A stretch of 64,000 bases of DNA from NCBI RefSeq assembly GCF_001665605.1, contig NZ_LZSV01000032.1:49098-113097 (forward strand), written 5' to 3'. This stretch comes from Mycobacterium sp. 852014-50255_SCH5639931 (lineage in GTDB: Bacteria > Actinomycetota > Actinomycetes > Mycobacteriales > Mycobacteriaceae). The notes under the pieces are model-generated. The model did not search any database and had not been told where the DNA came from. It was given only the letters and a program-made list of their open reading frames with translations. The position numbers and the translations under genes are program-made. How positions within the stretch are numbered: the stretch's first letter is position 1; every line of letters begins with the position of its first letter. Shown here piece by piece: positions 44,823 through 53,833 of the stretch.

Positions 44823-46049
44823 GTGGCGATGAGCTCCCAGCTGATGGACGGGATCAAGCGGCACGCGAAAGCCGAGGCGGAGCGGCGGGCATACCCGCCG
44901 GACTTCCCGGTGCTCCCGCCCGTGCCCGCCGGACGCTATTTCGAAGCCGAGTTCGCCAAACTTGAAGCCGCCGCGGTCTTTTCGCGCTCGTGGTTGTTCG
45001 TCGCGCACGCCGATCAGCTGCGCGACCCCGGGGACTACCTCCTGCTCGAACAACTCGACAAGCCGGTCATGCTGATCCGCGGCAAGGACAACCTCGTTCG
45101 CGCCTTCTACAACACCTGCCGGCATCGCGGGGCCGCGCTGCTCGAAGAGCCGCAGGGGAACGTCGGCCGCCGGCTCACGTGTCCGTTTCACGCCTGGACG
45201 TACTCGCTCGACGGGAAACTTGTCGGCTACCCCGAGCCGTCCAACTTCGCCGCCCTGGACCGCGAGTGCCATGGCCTGGCGGAGGTCCGCTGCGAGTCGT
45301 GGGGTCCGCTGGTATTCGTCAACCTCGACTCCGGCGCGCAGGCGTTACCCGAGTTTCTCGGCCCCGTCGGTGAGGACCTGAGCGACTTCGCCGACCTCGA
45401 CGGGCGCCTGCACCTGGTGAATCGCACGGTGCGCGACGTCCCGGTCAACTGGAAGCTGCCGGTCGACGCCAATCTCGAGACCTACCACGTCAATTACGTG
45501 CACCGCACGTCCGCCGCCCGGGCACTGCAACAGGCGGCGACCGGCATACAGCTGTTGCGCAACGGCCATTCCCGGATGCTCGTCTCCTATCGCGACGGCA
45601 TCGACGGCGAGTCACTGTCACCGTTCCCGTGCCTATTTCCCGGCCTCGGTGATCTGCCGTTCCGGGGCACGTTCTCCTACCACGTCTTCCCGAACCTGAG
45701 CATCGTGTTCAACGGGACGGGGTTCGTCTTTCTGATCACCAACTGGCCGACGGGCCCGTCCACATCGACGTATTGCGTGCACTGGTGTTCGTCGCTTGAC
45801 GCCGACGCCAACCGGGAGACCCACGACGCCGTCATCACGGTGCTGTCCCAGGTGCTGTTCGAAGACCTCGACGTCCTGCCCGGCGCGCAGCGCTCGCTCG
45901 ACGCGGGGGCCATCGAGTCGCTGCGGCTCGGCTACCACGAGCGACGAATCTACTACCTGCACGAGGCCATCGACCGGGCCATCGGCGTCGAGCACGTCCC
46001 CGAATCCCTGTGTGTGCCACCGCTTCTCGGCCCGTTCACTCAGGATTGA
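44823..46049 (+). CDS. Rieske non-haem iron oxygenase, alpha-subunit type
   Basis: This 408-residue aromatic-ring-hydroxylating oxygenase family protein has a Rieske [2Fe-2S] domain with Cys99-x-His101 and Cys120-x2-His123 (CRHRG, CPFHAW). The catalytic domain supplies the mononuclear iron ligands NLETYHVNYVH, and a later Asp lies in FEDLDVLPGAQ. It hydroxylates or demethylates an unknown hydrophobic substrate and needs a reductase that is not encoded nearby. The start GTG follows the promoter directly; an ATG two codons on is the alternative. Confidence 0.92.
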   Translation: MAMSSQLMDGIKRHAKAEAERRAYPPDFPVLPPVPAGRYFEAEFAKLEAAAVFSRSWLFVAHADQLRDPGDYLLLEQLDKPVMLIRGKDNLVRAFYNTCRHRGAALLEEPQGNVGRRLTCPFHAWTYSLDGKLVGYPEPSNFAALDRECHGLAEVRCESWGPLVFVNLDSGAQALPEFLGPVGEDLSDFADLDGRLHLVNRTVRDVPVNWKLPVDANLETYHVNYVHRTSAARALQQAATGIQLLRNGHSRMLVSYRDGIDGESLSPFPCLFPGLGDLPFRGTFSYHVFPNLSIVFNGTGFVFLITNWPTGPSTSTYCVHWCSSLDADANRETHDAVITVLSQVLFEDLDVLPGAQRSLDAGAIESLRLGYHERRIYYLHEAIDRAIGVEHVPESLCVPPLLGPFTQD

Positions 46050-46050
46050 C

Positions 46051-46845
46051 ATGCATCCCTTCGTCGCGCTGATGCGCAGGTACTGCATCGATTACACGAA
46101 CTCGCACGATCAATCGGTCTGCCCCGAGATCATGGAGCCCGACTACGTCGTACACATCAACGGCATGGCTCTCGTCCGTTCGACCACCTATGCCGACGCT
46201 GTTCACCAAATCTTCGGCGCCGCACCGGGTCTGGGCCTCGTCGTGCACGAGTTCGTGCTCAACGGCGATCGCCTGTGTATGCACTTCAGCGAGCACGCCG
46301 CCATGCCGGCGGGCCAGTCGCGGGCACTCACGTGTTGGCGCGGCGTCGGCCTCTACAAGTGGAACGGCCGCCGGCTAACGGAGAACTACGTCGAACAGGA
46401 CTATTTCGCGATGCGGGCGCAGATCGCCAGCGGCCAACCGCACCCGCTGATCCCGCCGCACATCGATCCGTGGACGTCGACCGAGGCGGTGCCGGCCGAC
46501 CCCGAGGCCGAAGCGACCGTGCGCGCGTGGCTGGAAAAGGGAGACCTCGCCGACGCCCCCCGTCACGAGATCGATGACGAACGCACGGGTGCCGCCTACC
46601 AACCGGTGCTCGATCCTCGCCAGGTCGTGGTCAACGATCTGTTCTCCGCAGGCGGCGATGTTCCGTTCCACGTCACGATCCAGGGCCCCTACCTAGGCGG
46701 ACTGGGCGCAGGACAGCTCGTCGGAGAACCGGCCTCGCTGCACGTCTCCGGGATCGCCAAAGTCGCCGACGGCGCCGTCGCATCCGTCAAAGCGGTTACC
46801 GGGCGCGCACAGACCCAGGCCGAGCTGAACCGGAACGCGCCCTAG
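46051..46845 (+). CDS. NTF2/SnoaL-like protein of the Rieske cassette
   Basis: This 264-residue protein starts one base after the oxygenase stop. Residues 1-125 have the SnoaL/NTF2 pattern (EIMEPDYVVHING, LTCWRGVGLYKWNGRRLTENYVEQDYFA). A second alpha-beta part (about 185-264) resembles another NTF2-like or small ligand-binding domain. Oxygenase beta subunits share this fold, so it may be a structural partner or a cyclase/isomerase acting on the hydroxylated product. No catalytic residues can be fixed. Confidence 0.82.
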   Translation: MHPFVALMRRYCIDYTNSHDQSVCPEIMEPDYVVHINGMALVRSTTYADAVHQIFGAAPGLGLVVHEFVLNGDRLCMHFSEHAAMPAGQSRALTCWRGVGLYKWNGRRLTENYVEQDYFAMRAQIASGQPHPLIPPHIDPWTSTEAVPADPEAEATVRAWLEKGDLADAPRHEIDDERTGAAYQPVLDPRQVVVNDLFSAGGDVPFHVTIQGPYLGGLGAGQLVGEPASLHVSGIAKVADGAVASVKAVTGRAQTQAELNRNAP

Positions 46846-48650
46846 GCCGGCGCCAGGAACCCGACCGGACCCGACGCGAGGCATAACGCCAGCGCGGTGG
46901 TGTTGGCGCGCACGGTGATCGCGTCCCCGGCGCCGGGCAGCCGGGCGAAGACCCGGTTGAGCCCCGGATGCACGGGGACCTTGACGTCGGGTCCCTGCGT
47001 CAGCGCCAGCGTCATCGTTCCCTCGCTGTTGGCCAGGTAATTGAGCTCGACGCTCCAGTCGGCGGGCAGCAGCGGGCCGTCCAGGACCAGGCGCGCCGGC
47101 TTGTCCGGCTGCGCGAAGTAGCCGCACTGCGGCATGGGGCCGGGCACGATGGTCCGCACCCAGGTCACCCGCGCCTTGACCAGTCGGCCCGAGCTGTCCA
47201 GCATTCGCAACTGGGTTGTGGCGGAGGCGAATTCGGGCCGGTCGTGCAGCAGGGCGAACAGGTGGCTGGCCAGGTTCTCCGGCGCCGCCACCCGTTGCAG
47301 CACCAGCGGATCGACCTCCTGGTCCAGCAGCGGCGCCGTGGAGGCCGCGTGCGCCGCGGCCAGATCGGCCCGGGCGTTCTGTAGATAGCGCTGGGCCGGG
47401 TTGTCCCGCCAGCTGGTCAAAAAGGTCGCTGTCGAATACAGGCTGCTGGCCACGAACAACGCCGTCACACCCAGCGTCACCGCCGTGCGTCTGGGCGAGG
47501 CGTCCAGCCAGCGCGGCGCGGCGGGCCGGTTCGGCGCGCAGAACGCGACGGCGGCCAGCAGCGCCAACACGAAGACGAGATCCGGGAAATAGCGCAGGGT
47601 TTGGGCGAGTTCCAGCGCGGTCAGCTTCGACGAGCGCATCAGATAGATCGGCACCTGGCAGGCGACGGCGTAGCCGGCCGCGGTCAGCCACACCGGTCCA
47701 ATGCGCTGCTTGCGCACGAGTGAGACCGCCACGGTGCCGCCCAGCACCAGCCAGCCGAGCGCCATCACGAGTGGCGGCGGCGTGGCCCACGGCGACGCCG
47801 GCGCCCACCGGTCCCAGTGCCATGGGCCGCCGGCCAGCCCGGGGACGATGCCGTGCGTGATCGATCGCGCCAGCAGGTCCGCCGTCATCGCCAGGTCCGA
47901 GCTCCACCGCCCCTGGTTGACCACGGCCAGGTAGAGCGCGATCCAGCCCGCGGTGAGCGCCAGCGTCGCGACCCATAGCCGGAGCCCGGCGCGCCACACC
48001 GTGAGCAGCGCCGCCCGATCCCCGTCGACGTGGCGCAGCAGCGCTACCACCGCGAATGCGACGAACGGGATGACCGCCGCCTTCTCGAAGAACAGCAGCC
48101 CACCGAAGTAGGCCAGCGTCCCGGTTATCGCGTAGCGCTGGTTGCCCGTCCGCACCAGCAGGATGGCGTCGGTGCACACCCATGCCAGCGCCGCCAGCAT
48201 CGGCAGTGAGTTCAGCGCCGCCGCCCACCACGCGAACCCCGGCACCGCCAGCGGGGTGAACAGCGCGAAGGTCAGCGGGACCAGCAGCACCGGCCGCCGG
48301 CCGAGGATGACGTACAGGGCGCGCAGCAGCGCCAGCGAGGCCAGCAGCTGCAGCACCAGCAGGCTGACCGCCGGCCCGGTCCAGTTCAGCGGAGCCAGCC
48401 GGACGATGGCGCCGCCGAGCAGGAAAGCACCCGGCATGACGTGGCCGTCGTGGTCGTCGAACAGGTACGCCGGCGACAGCAGGTTGTGGGTGCCGGCCTT
48501 CCCGATGAGGATCAGGTCGTCCCAGTAGAAGTAGCCCCCGAACGCCAGCACCGCGCGAACGCCCAGCGCAGCGACGATTAGCGCGACGGCCAGAGCCAGT
48601 ATGTATGGTGGGCCGGTGCGCGCACTGGTTACCGGGGCAGCCGGATTCAT
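46842..48650 (-). CDS. Polytopic membrane protein (Rv3635-like)
   Basis: This ~602-residue integral membrane protein has about ten or eleven helices in the first 420 residues and a C-terminal extracytoplasmic domain. The first loop (FGGYFYWDDLILIGKAG) places a DD pair after helix 1, as in GT-C glycosyltransferases and mannosyltransferase-like proteins. The start is uncertain: the first reasonable ATG (48650) lies inside galE1, giving a head-to-head overlap of 35 bases. It overlaps the NTF2-like gene by 4 bases at the 3' end. Confidence 0.88.
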   Translation of the reverse strand: MNPAAPVTSARTGPPYILALAVALIVAALGVRAVLAFGGYFYWDDLILIGKAGTHNLLSPAYLFDDHDGHVMPGAFLLGGAIVRLAPLNWTGPAVSLLVLQLLASLALLRALYVILGRRPVLLVPLTFALFTPLAVPGFAWWAAALNSLPMLAALAWVCTDAILLVRTGNQRYAITGTLAYFGGLLFFEKAAVIPFVAFAVVALLRHVDGDRAALLTVWRAGLRLWVATLALTAGWIALYLAVVNQGRWSSDLAMTADLLARSITHGIVPGLAGGPWHWDRWAPASPWATPPPLVMALGWLVLGGTVAVSLVRKQRIGPVWLTAAGYAVACQVPIYLMRSSKLTALELAQTLRYFPDLVFVLALLAAVAFCAPNRPAAPRWLDASPRRTAVTLGVTALFVASSLYSTATFLTSWRDNPAQRYLQNARADLAAAHAASTAPLLDQEVDPLVLQRVAAPENLASHLFALLHDRPEFASATTQLRMLDSSGRLVKARVTWVRTIVPGPMPQCGYFAQPDKPARLVLDGPLLPADWSVELNYLANSEGTMTLALTQGPDVKVPVHPGLNRVFARLPGAGDAITVRANTTALALCLASGPVGFLAPA

Positions 48651-49560
48651 CGGGTCGACGCTAGTCGACCGTCTGCTGGCCGACGGCCACACCGTGGTGG
48701 GGCTGGACAACTTCGCCACCGGCCGCGCGACCAACCTCGAGCACCTTGCCGACAACCCCGCGCACGTCTTCGTGGAGGCGGACATCGTCACCGCCGATCT
48801 GCAGGCCATCCTCGACGAGCACCGGCCCGAGGTGGTGTTCCACCTGGCGGCCCAGATCGACGTGCGGCACTCGGTGGCCGACCCGCAATTCGACGCCTCG
48901 GTCAACGTGATCGGCACGGTGCGCCTCGCCGAGGCGGCGCGGCGGACGGGCGTGCGCAAGATCGTGCACACCTCGTCGGGCGGATCCATCTACGGCACCC
49001 CGCCGGTGTACCCGACCCCCGAGACCGTGCCGACCGACCCGACCTCGCCGTATGCGGCCGGAAAGGTGGCCGGCGAGATCTACCTGAACACGTTCCGGCA
49101 CCTCTACGGCATGGACTGCTCGCACATCGCCCCGGCCAACGTCTACGGACCGCGGCAGGACCCGCACGGCGAAGCCGGTGTCGTGGCGATCTTCGCCCAG
49201 GCGCTGCTCTCGGGTAAGCCCACCAAGGTGTTCGGCGACGGCAGCAAGACCCGCGACTACGTGTTCGTCGACGACGTGGTGGACGCGTTCGTCAAGGCCG
49301 CCGGGGAGGCGGGCGGCGGGCAGCGGTTCAACATCGGTACCGGACTGGAAACCTCCGACCGACAATTGCATTCGGCCGTGGCCGCGGCGGTCGGGGGGCC
49401 CGACGACCCGGAGTTTCATCCGGACCGCCTGGGCGACCTGAGGCGGTCGTGCCTCGACATCGGTTTGGCCGAACGGGTTTTGGGGTGGCGTCCGCAGGTC
49501 CGGCTCGACGACGGCGTGCGCCGCACGGTCGAGTACTTCCGCAGCGGCCAGACGGTCTAG
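48616..49560 (+). CDS. galE1: UDP-glucose 4-epimerase-type SDR (GalE1)
   Basis: This 314-residue NAD-dependent extended SDR has the Rossmann motif TGAAGFIG and the catalytic YAAGK. The H37Rv homologue Rv3634c is a UDP-galactose 4-epimerase supplying galactan precursor for arabinogalactan. The GTG at 48616 gives exactly the H37Rv length. It converges with the DUF2304 gene with a 4-base overlap. Confidence 0.94.
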   Translation: MRALVTGAAGFIGSTLVDRLLADGHTVVGLDNFATGRATNLEHLADNPAHVFVEADIVTADLQAILDEHRPEVVFHLAAQIDVRHSVADPQFDASVNVIGTVRLAEAARRTGVRKIVHTSSGGSIYGTPPVYPTPETVPTDPTSPYAAGKVAGEIYLNTFRHLYGMDCSHIAPANVYGPRQDPHGEAGVVAIFAQALLSGKPTKVFGDGSKTRDYVFVDDVVDAFVKAAGEAGGGQRFNIGTGLETSDRQLHSAVAAAVGGPDDPEFHPDRLGDLRRSCLDIGLAERVLGWRPQVRLDDGVRRTVEYFRSGQTV

Positions 49561-49898
49561 CTGTGTTCGGGCGCCTGGGCGCCCTCGAGCGCCAGGGCGC
49601 GGGCGAGCCGGGCATAGCGCAGTTCCAGGTCCTTGAACCGCATGTACGTGCTGAGCGTGGTGAAGCAGAAGGCCATGACGAGCGCGTAGAGCATCAGGTC
49701 GGTGCCGCGGCGCACCCCGAACCACTGCGCCACGACCGTGGTGTCGTCGGGCCGCAGCACGGCGTAGACACCGGCCAGCACGAAGACGATGTAGCCGACC
49801 TTGACCCAGGCCCGGGACCGCGCATTCCGGCGCGACCGCAGCAGATAGACCAGCAGCGCGATGATCGATCCGATCAGCAGCACCTGGATCCAGTTCAT
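49557..49898 (-). CDS. DUF2304 membrane protein (Rv3632-like)
   Basis: This 113-residue protein has three hydrophobic helices (about 4-20, 34-50, 68-88) and a charged C-terminal coiled segment (MRFKDLELRYARLARALALE). DUF2304 proteins habitually sit next to GT2 glycosyltransferases and modulate them. Here the GT2 gene ends 13 bases upstream of its ATG. Confidence 0.92.
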   Translation of the reverse strand: MNWIQVLLIGSIIALLVYLLRSRRNARSRAWVKVGYIVFVLAGVYAVLRPDDTTVVAQWFGVRRGTDLMLYALVMAFCFTTLSTYMRFKDLELRYARLARALALEGAQAPEHS

Positions 49899-49911
49899 CT
49901 TTCAGTCCGTT

Positions 49912-50613
49912 TCATCTCGGAATCCTTCCTCGCAGGAACCCGTCGAAGATGATGTTGACGCCGTTGAGAAGCGGCTGCCCCTTCGACTTGGAGTAATCGG
50001 TGTAGAGCACCTCGACCGGTTGTTCGACCACGCGCCAATGGTTTTCGGCGATCAGCATGATGAACTCGTTGGCGTGGCTCATGCCGCTCATGGTGATGTC
50101 CAGCCCGTCGGCGACCTTCTTGTTGAAGACCCGCAGCCCATTGTTGGTGTCGGTCAAGCCAAGTCGGCGACCACGACGGCTCAGGCGCGCGGCGGTCTGC
50201 AGCACCAGCCGCTTCACGAACGGCGGCCGGGTTCCACCGGGCGCGCCGAACCGCGTCCCGATGACCACGTCGACGTCGTCCGCGCAGAGCCGGTCCACCA
50301 TCGCGGCCAGGTCCTTGACCCGGTGCTGCCCGTCGCCGTCGAACGTGGCGAACACCTGCGCACCAGGCTGTTTGCGCGCGTATTCGACGCCGGTCTGGAT
50401 GGCCGCGCCCTGGCCCAGGTTGATCGGGTGCCGCACCAGATGAGCACCGGCCTGCCTGGCGACCTCGCCGGTGCCGTCGGTGCTGCCGTCGTCCACGCAG
50501 ACGACACTGTCGAAGATCGCGCGCACATCGGCGACCACCTCGCCGATGACGGTGGCTTCGTTGAAGGCGGGGATGACGATCCAGGCGCCCGAGTATTTGG
50601 AGTCGATGCCCAC
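49912..50613 (-). CDS. GT2-family glycosyltransferase (Rv3631-like)
   Basis: This 233-residue GT-A enzyme is of the DPM1/GtrB-like group. The N-terminal VIPAFNEATVIGEVV, the metal-binding FDGDGQH (DxD) and VDDGSTDGTGE are intact, and there is no C-terminal membrane pair, so it may dock on its membrane neighbours. The H37Rv homologue is tied to galactosamine or polyprenyl-phosphate sugar transfer to arabinogalactan. It starts at GTG, 14 bases after the flippase-like gene. Confidence 0.93.
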   Translation of the reverse strand: MGIDSKYSGAWIVIPAFNEATVIGEVVADVRAIFDSVVCVDDGSTDGTGEVARQAGAHLVRHPINLGQGAAIQTGVEYARKQPGAQVFATFDGDGQHRVKDLAAMVDRLCADDVDVVIGTRFGAPGGTRPPFVKRLVLQTAARLSRRGRRLGLTDTNNGLRVFNKKVADGLDITMSGMSHANEFIMLIAENHWRVVEQPVEVLYTDYSKSKGQPLLNGVNIIFDGFLRGRIPR

Positions 50614-50627
50614 AAGGTTAGCCAGGA

Positions 50628-51911
50628 TCAGCCGGTCAAGCGCTCGGCGCGCGAGAGCGCCACCAGATGAACACCGATTCCCACCAACGGACCGCACAAC
50701 AGGCCGACGACGGTCCGCGTCTGCAGCGGCAGCGGCAGCAGTAGCAGCAACCCCGACGCCACCGTCGCGCCGACCCAGCCCAGCGAGTACGCCCGGTGCA
50801 GCGCCGCCGCTACCGCGCCGGCGCCGGTGAGCGTCAGCATGGCGATCGCCACCGCGGCCGCGGTCAGCCAAGCCAGCAGCGCGCCGCTGGCCTGGTACTG
50901 CGGCCCGAAGCCGACCCGCAGCAGCCACGGGCCCACGACCCCGGCGGCCACCACGCCGACCGCACCGATGCCGCCGATGATCCCCGCCGGCGCGAGCAGG
51001 GCACGAACCCGATTGCTGCGTGCGTCGACGAAATGCGCGATCAGATTGCCCTGCATGGCCGTCAGCGGCACCAGCAGTGGCGCTCGCGTCAACGTCACGG
51101 CGAGGATGATCACCCCGCCTTCAGCCCCGAGCTCGTTACTGGTCAGCTTGAGCAACACCGGAAAACCCATGACCAGGATCGCGCTCGCGCCCGCGGCGGT
51201 GATCGAATGGGCGGTCCCGCGCAGGAAGGTCTGGGCGCCACCGGGCGTCAGCATTCGGGCGGCCGCCCGCGCCGACGGCGAAGCCACCAGCATGATCAGC
51301 CAGGCGACCGCGCCCGCGACGGTGGCCCACAGGAAGCCGACCAGGCGCCAGCCGAGCACGACTGTGGCCGCGGCGACGGTCACCCGGATGACCGCGTCGG
51401 TCACCATCAGCGCCCCGTACCCGGTCCACCGATCGGTGCCGGCCAGCATGCCCAGCAGGGTGGCGTGCACGCAGAACCCGGCCAGCCCGACGCTGAGCAG
51501 CGCCACCGACAGCCAGCGCTGCTCGACGAACACCCGCCCGCTCCACAGCGGCGAGCTACCGGCGATCACCACGGCCGCGCCCAGGCCGACCAGCGCGGCG
51601 GCCCGCAGCGGATGGGTCCGCGGTTCGTCCCCGCCCGGTAAGGCCGCCGGGAGGTGGCGGCTCGAGCGGACCTCCCGGGTGGTCTCTTGAAGCAAACCGT
51701 TCGCGGCGCCGGTGACCAGGCCGAATGCCCCCCAGAACACCCCGAATACCGAAAAGCCGCCCGGCGCCAGGTTTCGGGCGGCCAGGTAAATCACGGCGTA
51801 ACCGCACAGGGCGGTCAGCGCCGTCGCGGCGCCGACCCGGGCCACGCTGCCGCGCGTGATCGGACCGGCGCCAGTGGAGGCTTGGGTACCGCCGACTTCG
51901 GGCATGGCCAC
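50628..51911 (-). CDS. Polysaccharide-flippase-like membrane protein (Rv3630-like)
   Basis: This 427-residue protein has about twelve hydrophobic helices and a MATE/Wzx-like pattern. It is co-directional with the GT2 and DUF2304 genes, so a role in flipping a lipid-linked sugar is plausible. A second Met two residues later is an alternative start. It is divergent from the DUF475 gene. Confidence 0.9.
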   Translation of the reverse strand: MAMPEVGGTQASTGAGPITRGSVARVGAATALTALCGYAVIYLAARNLAPGGFSVFGVFWGAFGLVTGAANGLLQETTREVRSSRHLPAALPGGDEPRTHPLRAAALVGLGAAVVIAGSSPLWSGRVFVEQRWLSVALLSVGLAGFCVHATLLGMLAGTDRWTGYGALMVTDAVIRVTVAAATVVLGWRLVGFLWATVAGAVAWLIMLVASPSARAAARMLTPGGAQTFLRGTAHSITAAGASAILVMGFPVLLKLTSNELGAEGGVIILAVTLTRAPLLVPLTAMQGNLIAHFVDARSNRVRALLAPAGIIGGIGAVGVVAAGVVGPWLLRVGFGPQYQASGALLAWLTAAAVAIAMLTLTGAGAVAAALHRAYSLGWVGATVASGLLLLLPLPLQTRTVVGLLCGPLVGIGVHLVALSRAERLTG

Positions 51912-51997
51912 AATTCGAAAATAGTAAGTGGCCGTGGATGCTGGTCGGCGGCGGCGACCGGGGTTCGCTATCGTGGGCGGCTGTCGGAAAGGACACC

Positions 51998-53077
51998 TTG
52001 GCCGCCTTGCGCATCTTCGGGATCTCGCTGTTGGTCAGCGTGGCGGCCCTCGCGGTCGGGTATGCCCACGGCGGCCTGAAGGACCTCTTTTTACTGCTGG
52101 TGCTGGCCACCCTCGAGGTGTCGCTGTCGTTCGACAACGCCATCATCAACGCCGCGATCCTGAAGCAGATGAGCCGGTTCTGGCGGCAGATGTTCCTGAC
52201 CGTCGGGATTCTCATCGCCGTGTTCGGGATGCGGCTGATCTTCCCGTTGCTGATCGTTTGGGCGACCGCGGGCCTCGATCCGGTCCGGGCGATGGAGTTG
52301 GCGCTGAACCCCCCGCCGCACGGCGCGCTGGAATTCCCCGACGGCTCGCCGAGCTACGAAAAGCTGATCGTCGCCGCGCACCCACAGATCGCGGCGTTCG
52401 GCGGGACGTTCTTGTTGATGCTGTTTTTGGACTTCATCGTCTACGACCGAGACATCAAATGGCTCAAGTGGATTGAGGCTCCGTTCGCCCGCATCGGGCG
52501 GCTTGGCCAGGTATCGGTGGCGGTGGCCGTCGTGGCGCTGGTGCTCGTCGGGACGCGTTTGACGCACTCCACCGACGAAGGCCAGACGGTGCTTACCGCG
52601 GGACTGCTGGGCCTGGTGACCTATCTGGTCGTCAACGGTCTCAGCCGGGCGTTTCGCCCGCAGGACCTCGAGGCGGTGTCGGCCGGCACGGCGGTCGGCA
52701 AGGCCGGCTTCACGTTGTTCTTGTATCTCGAGGTCCTCGATGCCGCCTTCTCGTTTGACGGGGTCACCGGCGCCTTCGCGATCACGTCGGACCCGATCGT
52801 CATCGCACTGGGTCTCGGGCTGGTGGGGTCGATGTTCGTCCGGTCCATCACCATCTTCCTGGTGAAGCAGGATGCGCTGGACCGGTACGTGTACCTGGAG
52901 CACGGCGCACACTGGGCGATCGGGGTGCTGGCAGTGATCATGCTGCTCTCCGTCAACCCGCGATACGAGGTTCCCGAGGCGATCACCGCGTCGGTGGGGG
53001 TGGTGTTCATCGGCGCGGCGCTGAGCTGGAGTGTGCTGCGCAATCGCCGCAACGCCAAGGCCGCGTCGCCGGCTTAG
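51998..53077 (+). CDS. DUF475/TerC-like membrane protein (Rv3629c-like)
   Basis: This ~359-residue protein has about nine membrane helices and the DUF475 signature EVSLSFDNAIINA, then LEVLDAAFSFDGVTGAFAIT. Repeated acidic-in-membrane motifs of this type recall TerC metal (manganese) exporters. I prefer the TTG at 51998, preceded by AAGGA; an in-frame ATG at 51938 would add 20 poorly hydrophobic residues. Its 3' end overlaps the next gene tail to tail. Confidence 0.9.
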   Translation: MAALRIFGISLLVSVAALAVGYAHGGLKDLFLLLVLATLEVSLSFDNAIINAAILKQMSRFWRQMFLTVGILIAVFGMRLIFPLLIVWATAGLDPVRAMELALNPPPHGALEFPDGSPSYEKLIVAAHPQIAAFGGTFLLMLFLDFIVYDRDIKWLKWIEAPFARIGRLGQVSVAVAVVALVLVGTRLTHSTDEGQTVLTAGLLGLVTYLVVNGLSRAFRPQDLEAVSAGTAVGKAGFTLFLYLEVLDAAFSFDGVTGAFAITSDPIVIALGLGLVGSMFVRSITIFLVKQDALDRYVYLEHGAHWAIGVLAVIMLLSVNPRYEVPEAITASVGVVFIGAALSWSVLRNRRNAKAASPA

Positions 53078-53766
53078 GCCTCGATCTGGCCCGCGATGCG
53101 TCGTTCGATGCCGGCCCTCGCGGGGGCGGGCAGCACGATCAGGCCGTCAAGTTCCTTGCTCGCCCGCGCGTAGGCATTCTGTCGTTCGTCGCGGGTGGCC
53201 GCCTCGTCCTGCGCCAGGTGCAGCAAGCTCTGGGCCCGCGCCATCCGTTGCTGCTCGTCCGCCGAGAAGTCGCTGCGACGCCGGCGAATCGCCTCGGCCT
53301 CGGCGATCTCGAACGCACTGATGTACTCGTGGACGGCGTCGCGGTATTCCACCAACGCGTCCCGGTTGCCGACCAGGCTCTCGGGCGGTTCGGGCCGCAG
53401 CAAATCCGCGTGCCGCTTCGCCCGATGGAACGCGATGGTCAGCGGGGCCCGCATATCGGTCATCATCGGGAAATCCAGCAATCGGGCGATATCGACTTCA
53501 TAGTCGAACCACCGGATGTCGGTACGGTCATGCGCCGCAACGAGTTTGGCGATCTCTCGCCGATCACTTTCCTCGTTGGTCCGCGCCCGGCCCGACGCCT
53601 CGGCCACCGCGATCTTGGCCTGCTGCTTCAGCCGATATCGTTCCAGCCGGCGCTCGGCCCGGCGCTCGTTCGCGGCGGCTATGGCCCGAAGGCCGCCGCC
53701 GATCGCACCGCCCAGCGGAAAAACCAGCCACCAGAAATTGGTGGCGAAATGCAACACCGGGGTCAC
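53074..53766 (-). CDS. Conserved hypothetical, membrane-anchored coiled protein
   Basis: This 230-residue protein has one N-terminal hydrophobic segment (NFWWLVFPLGGAIGGGLRAI) and a long charged alpha-helical region (ERRAERRLERYRLKQQAKIAVAEA). A C-terminal helical domain is rich in Arg and Glu. It has no recognisable catalytic motif. It is separated from ppa by 67 bases on the same strand. I do not recognise the family. Confidence 0.78.
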   Translation of the reverse strand: MTPVLHFATNFWWLVFPLGGAIGGGLRAIAAANERRAERRLERYRLKQQAKIAVAEASGRARTNEESDRREIAKLVAAHDRTDIRWFDYEVDIARLLDFPMMTDMRAPLTIAFHRAKRHADLLRPEPPESLVGNRDALVEYRDAVHEYISAFEIAEAEAIRRRRSDFSADEQQRMARAQSLLHLAQDEAATRDERQNAYARASKELDGLIVLPAPARAGIERRIAGQIEA

Positions 53767-53833
53767 ATCGCTAGGATGCCACCGGAAATCGGCGTGCGGT
53801 TACGCCACGAGCGTTACCGCAGGTAAGCAGTCG

